From contig JACGCK010000195.1 in NCBI GenBank assembly GCA_014925825.1, positions 19,943 to 83,942 on the forward strand: a stretch of 64,000 nucleotides of DNA, read 5' to 3'. This document shows, piece by piece, positions 47,679 to 61,369 of this stretch. Source of the DNA: Pholiota molesta (taxonomy: Eukaryota; Basidiomycota; Agaricomycetes; Agaricales; Strophariaceae). Numbering within the stretch: position 1 is the first letter of the stretch; the number at the start of each line of letters is the position of its first letter. The position numbers and the translations under genes were made by a program. The notes beneath the pieces were generated by a model. The model did not search any database, had not been told where the DNA came from, and saw only the letters and a list, made by a program, of their open reading frames with translations.

Positions 47679-50600
47679 TTTGTTGGAGATACAAGCAGGC
47701 TATTGAGATTGAGGGATATCGCTGCGCTGCGTTTTATAGCTGGACAGAAACGGTGGTCTGGCCAATGAGCTAAATCAACTAGGTCGGAGCCATGGTGTGG
47801 CGAGTCGGCAGCTTTCTGCGTGGACATGCAGTGACATGTGGATCTGTCAGTTCAAACAAAGAGCAACATATTCTTTAGAGCTCGATCGAGTGATTATAGG
47901 TTATTATTCACCGGAAATCCAAAGCCAAAAACAATGGCAAGAATCCAGAAGACATCAGATGGCTGTTCAAAGATTTCATTAGTTCATACTAAGAGCCGAT
48001 AGCCAAAACCTGGCCAAAACGATTCGATTTCCAAAATCAAAAGCTGTGTTAGCGCCAGGAACCCCATTTATTAAGTCGGCAGTACACTTGAGGATACCAT
48101 ATTCATCATACAAGTGGAGATAGCTTTGTCACAAGGGTACCATAGATTAGGAAACGACGATATGCGCAGAGTCCCTCTCCGGAAGAATCAATTGATCCAG
48201 TTCAGGATCTACAAGATTTGCCGCCCCGCTCACAACAGGTTCGCAGAATGACAACTGAATGAAAGCAGATGCCAGGTGAGAGGTTCGGCCTATCCTTATT
48301 GGTGATAGCATAGATTTTTTAACATACAGGAATAGAAAAATAACAGGCAGTCATCTTGAAGTCTTGTCGCGAAACAAATACAGACGGAAGACAGAAGAGA
48401 AATGATCCAGGTACAGAGCAATTTGAGAACAAAGATGGCCCACAAAGAATCAAAGAATCAAAAATCCCTCTTCCCATGTAGTAGGATTGAGGTGAAGGAA
48501 CCTGTGATCATGACGGCCATCCGTTCAAGACAGGGGACAAAAGGTACGGACTGGGAGAGTCATTATGAGTCAGGTGACCTCAGAGCATATTTTGATGGCG
48601 GGTCAGAAAAACTAACGTTAAACGGAAGGTAGACAGATGCATGATGGGGTGATGACCCATAAAAAGAAGCTTCATGCCAGGCGTGTCAAGCGCAGCATGA
48701 TAATGACCCCAGAGACAAGTAGATGACCCAGCGCGAAGTCTTGTACTCACTTCTTGGAGAAAGCTTTAGAACCAGATCCCAATCGAACTAGACACGAGAT
48801 CAAAATTTGGGCTGCCTCAAAGATAAGAATTGAAGGGCGAGTCGGCGGCATTGGCGCTTGTCGGGTGAGCCATTTTGGTTTAATGAACGCCGAGTATGCC
48901 TTTAGTCGTCGGAAGAGAATATACACCAGAAGGCAAGCTCAATTGTCATCCAGGGAATGCACTCCCCTGATAGTCGGCATATTGTGGTGAGGAGACCCCT
49001 TCTGGACTAGTGCCAGAATGCATCGTCCCTGCTATCCACAGGTCGAGAATCATGTAAAATACGAGGTGCAGACCAGAAAGTCGCAGATAAGTCAACTTCT
49101 GGGAGTTTGCTATTATACATAGCCACCGATGAGACGCACATTCCTAGGGGATCGAGTGTGAATCGAAGAATGTCTTCCAAGCAATGGATACTCACAGTGT
49201 TCAAGTTGGAGAACAAGGGCGCGTACCGTCTGCCGATGTCTGAAGCTTCAGTCAGGCGGGGGAAGGGTCAAATGGCCAGGCACTTTCATCTGAATGGTGT
49301 CGAGACAGTTGGATAAGAAGCAAGGACGATTCATCCTGTCTCATGGTCCAGATTCTCTTTACCTTCGCGGTAAACTTCCAGGTTCAACTAAAAATGTTGT
49401 GTTTGTTTCTATTTAACATTTCCCACGATAACACTTCCAAAACACCACCTAATTCAAGTTGGAACTTGAACTTGGTTGAATTTTGCATACAGCTTGCCTA
49501 GAAATTTACATCTACTGCATTTAGTCCAGTGGACTTCTGCTTTACCCACTCACTCATCTTGCATCACAATAATGTGTCACCATTCTTCTGCTGATAAGTT
49601 GGTGCTAATCTATTGATCACTGCATCAGTCCATAAAATACCCATCATGATCATTCAACAAATGTAGAACTTGTATGGGATGCTATACATGTCATATCTGA
49701 CTGTCTAAACACCACGGAACCTCGAGGATCAGCTGTATTATTTGAATACCGAGCTCATGCCCACTCCGAGGGTCGATCCTGTCAAGTCACCATTCCATTA
49801 TGTGGCGCCGCCGGAAGAGGCCATGTGTGTTTCTCTCCGTTAATGTGAGCGAATAATTAATACGGTGTTCGGAATGGGAGTTCTGACGCTCATTGGTTGC
49901 TCGGGCCCCGGAATTTGTGGCCCAAATTGACTTGCACTGTCCAAGTACTGTCTATCATTTCGGAAGTGCATAAATATGTATCTACTCCTGCGTGGCTATC
50001 CAATATGATGGCACGGTCCTTCTTCAAGGAGGATTAGCCAAATCGAAATATTAACTCATTGACATTATTTGCAAACTCTGAAGTAACTGAGTAAGTAAGT
50101 CGGCTCAAATTTCTATTCATTTGTATCTTAATTCCGAACAAAAAGACAACAAGGGGATGTTCAAATCTAGCTAACAATGACTGCGGTTACATTTTTAAGA
50201 CTATGTACCGGGAAATTATGATTTGAAGAATGGGTGTACTTCCCATCCACACTCATCTTCAAATGGTGAATACTGAGTTGAAGTTTGGATCCATCTTGCT
50301 AAAAATATCGATCTCCGCTCTCCTGGGTATTAAACCATGCTATTGTAAGAACAAGAAAGTCCCGACGCTAATATCCGGATTTCATGTCCTAATATAATGC
50401 TCATTAGTAGTCATTTGACGGCATGGATGGAGCCATTTGTTATATTAAGGACGCTGCCAAGCATTAGGCGCCCATTAATTTAAGGATCTCGATTGAAGGC
50501 GCTTACTCATTCGACCTGAATTTCATGTATTGCAACATCGGGCTTGCATCGGACATAAATCAGGACACCAACCTTTCCATACCTGACTTTACTCAAGTCG

Positions 50601-51357
50601 AAGAAATGGTGATTCGATATGGGCTGCATTATGTCGGCTGACAGCCTGACTCTTTTGGGATCAAACGTCGCACAGCAGTCTGCTTTCGACAATCAGGATT
50701 TTGTATTGGCTCCGTATGGCGTATATGTTTGCAGCACTTTGCCTTCAACGACATTTGGCTTCGAATCTAAAGGCCTAGACCAAGCGTTATTGAGGAGAAC
50801 CCGTAATTGCTGCTCACCGTCGAATCTCGATACAAAGAATAATACTATTACCGAGCCCTACTGACCGAACTCTTGCTTGTCTTTGGAGAATCTCGAAACA
50901 GAATTGAGAGGTGTTATGTCCAGTGACTATGCTGCTCTTCTTTTCTGCTCATATCGCACTCAGATCGGTTCAATGAGAAGATGTGTTCTTCATTTCTTTC
51001 ATTTGCCTTATAAAATAATTTACATGCTCGCCTCATGGGTAGTTACTCGCCACAAATATAAAGAGAATATTTGAGCTGTCGATAACGAATAACAGCTGTG
51101 GAATTTTTGAGAAAAGGCTAGGTCTGGGGTAAGAGTGCGGTCCGTTGACGGTCCGTATGGATCTGTTTTTAGCACATTTGTGTACGTAAGCATTGTTCGC
51201 CAGTTTCTTTGAGTTTCTTTTTGGTTTCTTTCAAGTTTCTTTGACTGTTAACTTGCTGTTAACAATATCCTCCTTGACGAACACATTGCCTCAATCTAGC
51301 TTATAGCCTAGCTCTCGGTGTGGGTTAACGTCCAGTCAATAAACCCTGCACAGCTGT
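47679..51357. other. Long gene-poor segment
   Basis: About 3.7 kb with no supported gene. AT-rich, with short low-complexity patches such as T-rich tandem TTTCTTT near 51200-51250. No transposon ends recognised. Confidence 0.5.
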
Positions 51358-53690
51358 ATGTCCGTGCCACCAACGACACGGTTCAGCTCTGTTTCACGAA
51401 GACTCAAAATTCATCTGCCACTTATCCCAGCTTCTCCGCAGGAACAGTTCCGGCAAACGGCTTATAGTCTCGTGCGATCTGCATTCATGGCCGACCAAGT
51501 CGAACAGTACAAACCCAAGCAGGTCAATGGCCTCAAGAAGATACCTCCGTATTGGTATCCATATACGACGATGACGAAGATGCGCTGGATTGGAAGAGAG
51601 ATTTTGGAAGTCGTGTCTACCGAGTTCAGGGATAGGTCGATGGAGTATTATGTGCGTTACTTCTTGTAGTCTCTTTTCATTCAAGTGCTGAAGGTCCCCA
51701 GAGATATGCACTGGAATCCGGAGTCACAACCGTCAACGGAAAAGTAGCGAAACCGGATACCATCCTCAATGACGGAGACCGTGTCGAGTGAGTAAATGTC
51801 TCTGAATGTCTGAACCAACCTGACCAAATTAACTCTTCGTAGAAACGTTGTCCATCGCCATGAACCTCCGGTAACGTCAACCCCCGTCAAAATCCTCCTG
51901 CATGACAAGGAACGCGAATTCATCGTCGTCGACAAACCGGGCAGCATCGTTCGTTCGTCCTGACATTCTCCGTCTCCGTTCCCTTTCTGACGCATCTTGC
52001 CCTCACAGCCCGTACATGCATCGGGACGGTATAATCGCAATTCACTCATAGAGATCCTAGTGGAAGATTTCGGATTCACCAAATGCTATCGTGCGTTGAA
52101 CTCGTGCAATCCGTAATCGTACTTGAATCTCACATCTAGCATCCTTCAGCTATCAACCGTTTGGATCGCCTAACCTCAGGATTGATGATTATCCCCCTAT
52201 CCGCTGCTTGTGCTAGGGAGCTCACAAAGGAATTCACTGCTGGCACTGTACGGAAGGAGTACGTGGCTAGGGTGAAAGGCAAATTTCCTTCGTAAGTAAT
52301 CTAACCAAATGAAACTCGTTCATTTTTCATCATCTTCCATTTTACACAGAGAAGAAATTATTTGCGAGGAGCCTCTCCTCACTGTCGATCGACAAATGGG
52401 ATTAAACATAGTTCATCCAAAGGGAAAGGCGAGCTATATCCCATTCCGTAAGATGGTTATCGACTAACCCATATTTACTTTGCACAGACAGCAAAGACCG
52501 TCTTCAATCTCATTCGATATGATGCGAACACCGATAGCAGTGTTGTTAGATGTGCGAGCATTCTCTGTGTATCTGATTCATTTTACTAACTTTTCGACAG
52601 GTCGACCTTTTACAGGAAGATGTAAGCTGACGCTATTCTTTCCATCTGCTCTAGTGCTAACTAGAGTATCATACAGCACATCAGCTTCGTGTCCACCTCC
52701 AATTCTTGGGTTATCCAATAGCGAACGATCCCATATATTCAGAGAAACGGATATGGGTCAGCACCTAACACCATCTCGTTTTCGCTCTATCACTGACATG
52801 GACACAGGGAGACACCGTGGGCAGAGGAGGGATCGACATCAGACCGAGCGACCTCCGCGAAGCGCCTGCCCCGCCTGCGCATCTCAAAGACCTGATCGCG
52901 ACCAGCGGGAGCCCAGAGTCACTCGCGAAATCGGAGGCCGACGCGGTGAGCGCCGAAGCGCCGAAGCTCCTTCCCCGCGAAACGGGCGACGATATAGGCA
53001 TGGGGTCCCCCGTGCCACTGTCGCAGCAGGCGGTGGAGGTCATCACCAAGCTTCGAAATATGAAGGTATGTCGGAAAATCAATGCTCAAACAACATTGAT
53101 CTGATGTTTTTCTTCAGGATGAGGACGAGGACTGGAGCCGATGGAGGGATGTTGTGTTCCGTGCAAAGGGGGTCATGAGGCCGAAGGGTATGGTCATTAA
53201 ACCCCCTCCGCCGCAAAACCGAAGAAAAAGAGGAGGCAAAGCCGAGACCTACACTGTCCGCCCCTCTTGGAATAACCCCAATGCACCTGAAGCTGAAGGC
53301 GCAACACCGGAGACTCCGACGCCAGAAGAACCACTCCGGTTGCCTGACCCTTCGCCCTCCCCTACACCCGCAACTCCAACCACAGATCCCGCTACACCAG
53401 AATCAGTCACTGAGGACTCCGAGAACACAGAAGAACCTGGACCGCCTCAAATTACACTGCAAGAAGCGATTGACAAAGTTTCCAGTGTACCGGCTACGAC
53501 GATGGAATGCGCAACGCCTACCGAACAAATATACTGTCCCGAGTGTTACTTGCCCCTCCACCCCGACCCCAAACCCGAAAAACTCTACATCTTCCTCCAC
53601 GCGCTGAAATATACTACGAGTCTCGGAGCTTTCTCAACGGAGATGCCAGAATGGGCTGCAGAGGGATGGGAATGGGACAGAGATGACTAG
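51358..53690 (+). CDS. RluA-family RNA pseudouridine synthase
   Basis: Converts uridine to pseudouridine in RNA. Start [20 protein letters not shown] at 51358 is a possible mitochondrial presequence; an internal ATG at 51487 ([12 protein letters not shown]) is an alternative cytosolic start. An S4-like RNA-binding module appears first ([21 protein letters not shown]). The catalytic core reads [19 protein letters not shown], then [16 protein letters not shown] with the catalytic Asp in RLDRLTSG, then [16 protein letters not shown] and [18 protein letters not shown]. The C-terminal third is Pro/Thr/Ser-rich with acidic stretches, ending WEWDRDD at 53690. It is convergent with CWC15, 79 bp away. 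Closest yeast relatives are the Pus8/Pus9 and Rib2 group, but the exact substrate is not inferable. Confidence 0.88.
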
Positions 53691-53768
53691 GTGCTTAGGT
53701 ATTGCTTGAGGTATCGTTTTGGATAGAATAGAAGATATATTGCGAGTGGTATATAATATTACAACGAA

Positions 53769-54847
53769 TTACTAGAAAACCGTAGCTGTGAGAAGATGAC
53801 GAGAGATTAAGAGAAGGGGGTCTCACCTTGATAAACTTTGCCATGAATTTCCTGCAGATGAAGGGTTAGCAAGAATTAGCAAGAAATTCTTCGGCCAACA
53901 TTCGGGACGCACTTATGGAATTCCGTCCGCAACAGATCGTTTACGAAGTTCCCTTGACCAGTCTTGGGTGTCATAGCCTGGTTTTTGAAAATAAGGTCTA
54001 AAAAATGCGTTAACTCTATTCAAAACCAGGATACAACGTAAGAAAACCACTGACCATCATCCCAACGCTTCTTCACTTGGAACGTCCCTGGAGCAGTTGT
54101 GTTGAGTCCTCCCGGCGTTGACTGGCCCAAGGCAGCCGCGAGGTTGAGCAGGGGATTTGCAGTAGCAATCTCCGCCTCTCTCGATGCTGCCTGGCTCGCT
54201 GACTGCTCAGACTCCACCCGGGCCTTCTCTGCTGCGCGCTCGCGCTTGATCTTCTCCAGCTCCCGCAGCAGCTCGGCGGTATCGTCCTCCTCCTCTGACT
54301 CCTCCTCGCTAAAAGGACGTGGATATGAGACCTGTGGCAAGCAAAAAAGAAAATATCGTCGACCGACCTTTCCTCCTCCTCTTCATCTTCGGCTTTAGCT
54401 TTCCCCTTGTCTTCTCGGCTTCCTCCTCGTCTGAATCGTCCTCTCTATCCAATTCCAAGGCCTGCTGGAGTAGTTTCCGCCTCTTATTCGACTCCTCATC
54501 CCCTGCCGCCGCAGGCGTATCCTCCAACAGCGGCGGCTTGCCCTCGGCCTTCCTCTTCTTGTTCCGCGCCTCTTGCTCAGCAATAAGCAGCTCTGCGCGC
54601 AAGTCCAGCCGCTTGACTTCGTCCTTCGACGTCTGTCCGACTTGACTGTATTACGGACACGCAGAAAGGCGTCGAGGTCAGCATGGGCCCGACGGGTGTA
54701 GCGTGCAGGTGCACTTGGGCAGCGTACGACTCACCGGAATTTGAGCTTCGTGTGGGCGGCCATGTCCCGCACGGAGAACTGCCGCGATCCTCCCTTCACA
54801 TCCTTCGCCTGTGCGGGATCCCATGTCGGTCTGTGGGCTGTGGACAT
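53769..54847 (-). CDS. CWC15: Pre-mRNA splicing factor CWC15
   Basis: Component of the Prp19-associated spliceosome complex. Start MSTAHRPTWDPAQAKDVKGG at 54847 and the strand RQFSVRDMAAHTKLKFR match the family. The middle is Glu/Lys/Asp-rich (coiled-coil like). The end reads GQGNFVNDLLRTEFHKKFMAKFIK. The first intron follows KFR. The last intron is unusual: it begins immediately after the final AAG (Lys) codon, with donor GTGAGA and acceptor TTCTAG, so the stop codon TAA at 53769-53771 stands alone in the terminal exon. The conserved family ending (..KYIK/KFIK-stop) supports that reading over an alternative acceptor that would add eight residues. Confidence 0.92.
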
Positions 54848-55359
54848 TGTGCAATAAGGAAAATGGAGGATGAGAGCGTCGACGAAGGTTGGTGGTGGCA
54901 GTGTGATTCATTCACGCTTGGAGTAATGTTTTCACAGCACGTGACAAACACGCGCTCGTCAAGATCCATTAATAGCTGACATCAAGCAAACATCAACCCA
55001 TATGTCGGCCAGTACCATCTTTCGCTTGTAAAAGGACTGGATAGAAGATATTGCAAGAAATTCGCCTAGATGAACATTGTACATTGTACAGGGTATGAAT
55101 ATAAACAAAGAGATAGAGAGAGAGAAAGAACCAGAATCCACGGCAATTAGCAGTGTCAGCTCCAGGCCAGCTATGTACGGTACTTCTTTTTGACGTGATA
55201 GCACACAGATAGCAAACAAAGCAATGCGATGAAGGGTATTTGTAGGGAGAGGACGAGGATAAGATCCAAGGAGAGACTGTTCGTCATAAATTATCGTTAC
55301 CGTCATTAGATATTGTCCAGGGCCCCAAGAACTGTCGGAAAGCGACGCGCAAAAAAGGG
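54848..55359. other. Intergenic, CWC15 promoter
   Basis: About 512 bp, containing the CWC15 promoter and the 3' flank of the next minus-strand gene. AG-rich tract (GAGAGAGAGAAAG) near 55110. Confidence 0.45.
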
Positions 55360-56909
55360 TTATGGGGATGAGATATGGCGGCCTACGCGCTGAGTGCCAT
55401 AGAATTCCTGTCGGAGATCGTGAAAATCGTTGCGGAGCCCCGCGCGGAAGCTCTTCGCCTCTTTCCACCGCCTCTCAAACGACGCCCGCGACAGCAGGCG
55501 CTGCTGCTGGGCCTTCATCCGCGAGGACTCGTCGTGCGACTGGGTGAGCAGGAAGTGCAGATGCCGGAGGCGAAGTCTGTCAAAAGCAGTCTGTATGGTG
55601 GGTGGACGTGAATACCCATGGACGCGAGTAATGAACGAGGCGCTTGTCGCGGTACTTACGCTATATTTTGATGCTAGATCTGCCAGTTTGGCCTCGTGTT
55701 GTTCTAATTTAGTAAGGATGGCCTGGCGTTGTCGAGGACGAAGTGGCTGAACCTCTGCTAGGGGTCTAATTCGTCCTAACCGTTGTAGTGTTCTATGATA
55801 GTTGGTAGTGTGAGCAACCGAAATAGTCGCAGAAAACATGAACGGACTCACGTTCGAAGAGATATTAGTCTCTTGCAGTATTTTTGATGCCACGAGGAGG
55901 ACCGGACACTCCACTCTTCCGCCCCTATTTGAGTACGTAGAATCAAGGTCCCCCGCAGGGATTCTAAATGTTCATTGATTTTAGGGAAAAGATCGACATG
56001 TTCAGGCAGAGGTTGCCATTGCTTGCTTTTTTTGAATAAACGCTGAAAATTTCATTGTGAGACGAACCAAAAAACATATGTAGAGAGATAGGAACACACT
56101 TTATTCATAAACTTCAAGTCTTCCTCAGACGAGTTTATCAGATCTAGATTTTCTCTAATCACGGAGACCTCGTGGGGTTCATCGAGCACCACAGGCTGCG
56201 ATGAGGGACCAGCATCCGGAGTGAAGTTCATTCCAGCTGTCGCAGTACGGGTTGAAGAAGCTTTCACGCTGCGAAGGTCCGATCCAGGGGGCATTTCCCT
56301 GATACTGGGAAGTTTCTTTTCTTGGGGATATCGAGGGGGAGTTGGGATCCAAGGCACATCGCGCTCATGCACACCATTTGGCACCTGGCCCCCGTTATGT
56401 GACGACATCCTCGCCCGTGGCGCCTCGAAGCTATCATCTTCATCATCTTCATCATCGCCGACAATTGAAACATCAGCAATGTCATCGTCCACCTCCTCGA
56501 TCTTGCCGTGCCCTAACCACTCTTCCTCCCTCTTAGACACGTCCTTAGGCCACCCATTCTCGATAACGACAGTGGAAGTCAGGCCATTCATCCGAGGACT
56601 GCCCCGAGCGCGACTGGGGCCAGGTTCCGGAGACCCGAACTTATCGAAGCCGTAGCTGTTGGTTGCTCGGTAGGACAGGCCAGGCGGCTGGAAGACGCCG
56701 CCCATCGTGGGCGGCAGTTCGTCAAATGTCCCGAGAAATTGTGAGTAGGTGAGGACAGGCGGCGCCTGCGGCGGTTGCTCGACGCCAGTTTCCAGTGTGG
56801 TTGATGTCGTCGTCGCGCTCGTCGGGCGAGGCATGCGCCGGCGGGGCTTCATGTGGGCGTGCAGGTCCTGCCTGTCGAGTTGCGTAGAATATTCGTGTGC
56901 GAGGGTCAT
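55360..56909 (-). CDS. Uncharacterised protein with acidic linker and helical C-terminus
   Basis: Spliced model from MTLAHEYSTQLDRQDLHAHM at 56909, chosen over an upstream in-frame ATG because it starts a better-conserved-looking block. The N-terminal half is disordered (Ser/Thr/Pro-rich, TSATTTSTTLETG) with an acidic patch DDEDDEDD. A helical C-terminal domain begins RLFKKSKQWQPLPEHVDLFPKI (after an intron with donor GTGTGT and acceptor TTTCAG) and continues QRQAILTKLEQHEAKLADLASKYS, STAFDRLRLRHLHFLL, ending GRHISSP. No family recognised; coiled-coil adaptor by inference only. Confidence 0.65.
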
Positions 56910-57934
56910 TAAGAGATGGGGAGAAGCCACAGAATGCGATGAGAAATAGGAATCAGTCGAGCATGTGGATGAACAGAAGTGGAGGTTGGGCGAACAAAGA
57001 TGGTTTGGTTGGATTAGGCCGTAATAAGTAACCAACCCGCGAACCACAAATTCCACGTCTCGGCAAGACTATTTTAGCTTCATTACATACACTCAGAACA
57101 AGGAACTTGCTGCTACGCATGACAACTTGAATTTAGCAGATTTCAACATAACAAACATCCTTCAAACACGCGCCATGCTTGGCTACGCATGACAAGAATA
57201 ACGCGTGAGGAAGAGCCAGCTCCGATCAATTCACATCCTATACAAAAGGCAAGATAGAAACGCGTTGTACGTTCACACAAAAAGGCCGCAACCAGGCAGT
57301 TCTATCGAGAACAAACCAAGTTGTCGGCTCTTTTTTTTACATGTTATTACTCTCAGAAGTCATCATAACCGGTCTTCTTATTTATCAGAGTCTCGGCAAA
57401 GTATCTCTTGAATTGTTTTTGCATTCAAATCAAGCAAGATATACTTGGGAAAGACGTCTTTCTCGACCATGCGTACAGTGCCATGAATTTGCCATGAATA
57501 TAGTTAAACAAGAATTATTATTAGGGACGATCATTGATATACTTAGCGCTCATGAGGTCCGAGTCCAACCCTGGACTGATTGATTACCAAAATTCGTCAT
57601 CAATCAAAGCTTTCTCATAATTAGACATTCAAACGGCGTTACTGATGGTGGTGGTAAGTATACAAAAAGGATACATAAAAATCTGAAGTATACATATTTA
57701 GTTGGGAGAAAGATGCATGGATGGATAATAAGTTAGGGAGAAATGTTAATAAATGACACAACATTGAACAAGGAAGGTCTTTTGGGTGCATGAATGAAGA
57801 AACACGAGCGATGGAAGTACAGGCTATGAGAGGAACAGATATCTATAGGGAGAAATAAATGGATCCGGCGACGACAGAGAAACAGAATAGGGAGGATGCA
57901 ATAGTATGAGATGATTTCGATTCAAGTACCATGA
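56910..57934. other. Intergenic, about 1 kb
   Basis: No gene supported. The short plus-strand frames near 57205-57583 lack features. Confidence 0.45.
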
Positions 57935-59889
57935 TCATTTCGCCCGTTTCGACTCAGATTGCTTCTTTGAAAAACATTAGCGAACTTGGACTAACAAATG
58001 CAAATCAATTCACAATTCACAGATAAGTATATGTCCAAACCCCAGAGGGAAGGGCGCTTACCAAGGTCGGACGGCTGGGAGATTGGGGTCGAGGCTCCGA
58101 GGAGAACGGCAGTAGCGTTGGTTTATGCTGAGAATGGCTGCGTGTGTGCGATCGACTAGGAATACTGATACCAAAACCGCCCAAGCTACGATGGGCCCGT
58201 TCACGAGCTGAAGACTTCGAGGTAGATCCGCTGTCCGTCGATTGAAGACTCTCGTTCACTCGCGGGCCAAGCGGTCTGGGGGTCGCTTGGACTGTTTCAT
58301 TGGACATTTTTGCTGAACGGACATAGAAACAAAGACGGTTTAATAAACGGCTTCGGGGACACGCAAATATAATAATACATACATCTGCCAGGAAAAGAAG
58401 CTACCGCTACCTCACGCGGAGGAGGAGGACCGCGCAATGGAGTAAGTGGGCGTTGTCCATACGAGTTTAGTGAGTCGATCAAAGCCTTCGAACCTCCGAA
58501 ACGTTGAGAAAATTCGTCGATGAAGTCCCTAGGCATGAAAAGGTCCTTCCAGTGAGTGATGAAACTGATCGACTGCAATAACAGCGTTAATTTTCCCAAG
58601 ATCCAAAGCGCCCACAGTGTAAATGAACGTACTCCGCGATCAGTATTTGAAATCACCGACAGAGTCTCCAGGAAGGCCCCCAGTGATTCCTCCATAAATT
58701 TGCATCTCTCCATTTCCAGCTGCAAACACGAATTACGGAGCATCTCCCATTCATGGACCGGTCCCGAAGCTGCTTTGGGCGAATCTACGGAAGATTCAGA
58801 CAATGGTGAGGAAAGATTATTGGGAGAAAAGTCCAACGCCTTCATCGATTGAAGCCGCCTGGTGTCGAGGGAGTAGCGCAGCTTCTTGTATTCCTGCTTC
58901 CATTCCGATGCCACTCCGCTCCGCCGGCGCAATCCCCGCACTTGATCGTGGTGCAGCTTCCTGGCCGCCGGCTCATAGACATCTCGCCAATGAATCCTCT
59001 GTTTCATCTGGAGTTCGACACATCGTGATTCGAGGTCGACGGCGATTTGATTGGCAAGATCGTGACGTTTCATCGCTTGTTGTGCGGTCTCTACTCTGAG
59101 TGCGTCTATTGCGCCCCGGAGTTCGCTATTACGCAGTATATAATGTGTCAATTGACATTGAGTAATTCATAGAAGAACGCTGACGCACCTAGAATCAGAT
59201 TCCCCTATCATTGTTTCCGCTAAATTAGCAAGACGAGATGCATATTGATGCTCAATGGCGCCTCTACAATCAAAATCAAATCAGTGATTGTGCAATAGCA
59301 TGTGTGTGATAGAAATACAAAACCTCTTGATCCAGAACTTGGTGAGTTCATCTGTCGTCTGGATGGCCACTCGCATACGCGTGGAGAGATCTTTTAGCTT
59401 GGGATCCACGGTGCTTTCTGCGATGTCGAACAGTGGTAGCGGAATTTGAGAGGATTGGACCATCGCGGAAGTGAAGGATGTAGATGCGGATGGTTCTTGG
59501 TTAGCAGGATCACGATTCCAGCCGACTAACCAGTCATCAATCTTGAAGTGCTCCCACACAATTGGACTGCCGCTTCTCTGGATGACGGTCTTCCCTTTGA
59601 CGAAATTGTACGTCGCAAAACGTTCAGGCCCAACGGCATACTGGTTGAAACAAGTCGCAAACTCGTGGAACCCGGCTGGAACGGGTGCCACAACGCCCTG
59701 CTCTCGCAAACGTTTGTCCATCTGCACAATATCTCTGACCTGCCCGACGTCATAGGAGAGCTCGGCCCCTGGCCTCGCTGGGTCCGCGAGCTCGTACGTC
59801 CGCAGCGACATGCGACGCAGACATCGGTGGTTTATGCTGGGAAGGGTGGACAGCGAGGACGGCCCAGGCCTGGATGCCAGAGCAGTCAT
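57935..59889 (-). CDS. F-BAR domain protein
   Basis: Start ATG 59889 (MTALASRPGPSSLSTLPSIN). The F-BAR-like helical fold appears as STVDPKLKDLSTRMRVAIQTTDELTKFWIKRGAIEHQYASRLANLAETM, then SSELRGAIDALRVETAQQAMKRHDLANQIAVDLESR, then a run of basic/acidic helices; such dimers bend membranes. A preceding block (VGPERFATYNFVKGKTVIQ..WEHFKIDDWLVG) is not identified. After the fold comes a hydrophobic segment (SFTLWALWILGKLTLLLQSISFI), then a Ser/Pro-rich tail (SSARERAHRSLGGFGIS) and a last exon KQSESKRAK with stop at 57935. The tail exon is joined by intron GTAAGC..TTCAAAG. No RhoGAP domain, unlike Rgd-type fungal F-BAR GTPase activators, so its partner is unknown. Confidence 0.7.
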
Positions 59890-61369
59890 GATGAGGGTAT
59901 AGAGGAGTCAGGACAGGTGCCAGGCGGCCTCAGGACCAGGCTCAGGTTGATAAGGGAAAGTACAGTGAGCCTGATGATGGATGATGTGCTTTATCAGGGC
60001 ATGGAGCTGGTAAGCACTGCCTCAAACGAGCATGTAATTTTGTCCTCCCATGCCTCGTTTGTGAGCGCATGTGAGCCTTGAAACTGATGCATCCATCAAG
60101 ATTTTGGCCGTTCACGGATGAGATCAGAGTCCAGGCTGTCGTAAGCACCTTGAGCTCGAGGCGTGATGCAGTTCCATTATTAGCCATTCAATAAGTGCCA
60201 CAGCAATGCAACAGCACTTTCAGCAATGTCCAAGCAATGTCGACACAGAATTCCGGAGACAGGAAGTAGTAGCCCACACAAGCACCGCCAAAGAGTGAAA
60301 AGATCCGGCCATGAGTTGCCTTGAAATATCCTCGAGCATCGGCAATAGCTTCAGGCAGTGCTGTGTGCATGTTAGAGCAATGTCAGAGCTTGATCTCAAG
60401 CTGCGGCACTGTTACGTTTGTGGCATTCGTCACGTCACGAATCACTACGGGCCGCTATCGAATCTTGATAATTAATGACTCTTGACATTCAATATTCAAT
60501 GTTCAAATGTTTAAAAAATACCTGGTGGTTGTATGTCTCCAAGTAAAGAGATTAAAACCATACTGCCATTTTAATTGTTTCAACTGACCGGCAGACTCGA
60601 AAGATTAGGGTTTTTCAAATGATTCAAACAAATTAGCGCGAGTGGCTCGCCAATGTCCTCAATTCACGATCAACTCAGGAAAAACAAAATTGAGAGCCCC
60701 AATCAGAGCAGAGTTCATCTATTCAATTTCAAAGCCAGCGGTCATTCGAACGAAGCGAGCGACCCATCAAAGCGACTCCATGAACTACTTGATAGCATGA
60801 TCAGTATATGAATATGAACATGAATCCGACATTGGACGCCGAGCCCTTTAACATTCAACGGCAATAATCATTTACCGTCACAGGCTGTGTGGTGGCCCTC
60901 ATCTTTGCTATACCAAGATCAAGGAAAGACGACCTATGATGTGCAGTACATTTCTCATTCCCTTACTTTCTTGCCCGCTTTTGCATTGTCATATCAGATG
61001 GTTCCGATAGAGACACCGCCAAAGATAGAAAAGTACAACAGCCTTGCCTACGCAGCATATCCTGATGTTCAATCGCTGCATCTAGTCAGTAAAATTGGAA
61101 TACCAATACGGTCTAAAATATTTTTGATGATGGAAACGTGGTTTTCCTTATACTTGGAGCTTCTGACGGCGGTCAGTTGGGCGCTTATTCGCTAAGATTA
61201 CGTAGAATGCCCGATCGTCCTTGAGCTTGATCTGTGGCTATGATGCGCTTCATGAAGTCATACTTCTCGTCTTATCCGAAATATAGATCTGCAGTGATTG
61301 ATGGCTGATTTGGAGTTTACCATCATTTGGTGAAAACACACCTTGCCCTCGAACCAACCTCGAACCACC
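59890..61369. other. Gene-poor segment
   Basis: About 1.5 kb with no supported gene. A plus-strand frame near 60887-61195 contains hydrophobic stretches but multiple stops. Confidence 0.45.

Noticed and set aside
47679..51357. Possible retrotransposon in the long gene-poor tract
   Set aside because: No LTR pair, reverse transcriptase, integrase or target-site duplication could be recognised.
57544..57580. tRNA-like B-box resemblance (GGTCCGAGTCC)
   Set aside because: No A box, cloverleaf or anticodon stem fits around it; no tRNA was found in the window.
57205..57583. Plus-strand short frames
   Set aside because: Under 85 codons, no motif, no splice model; treated as background.
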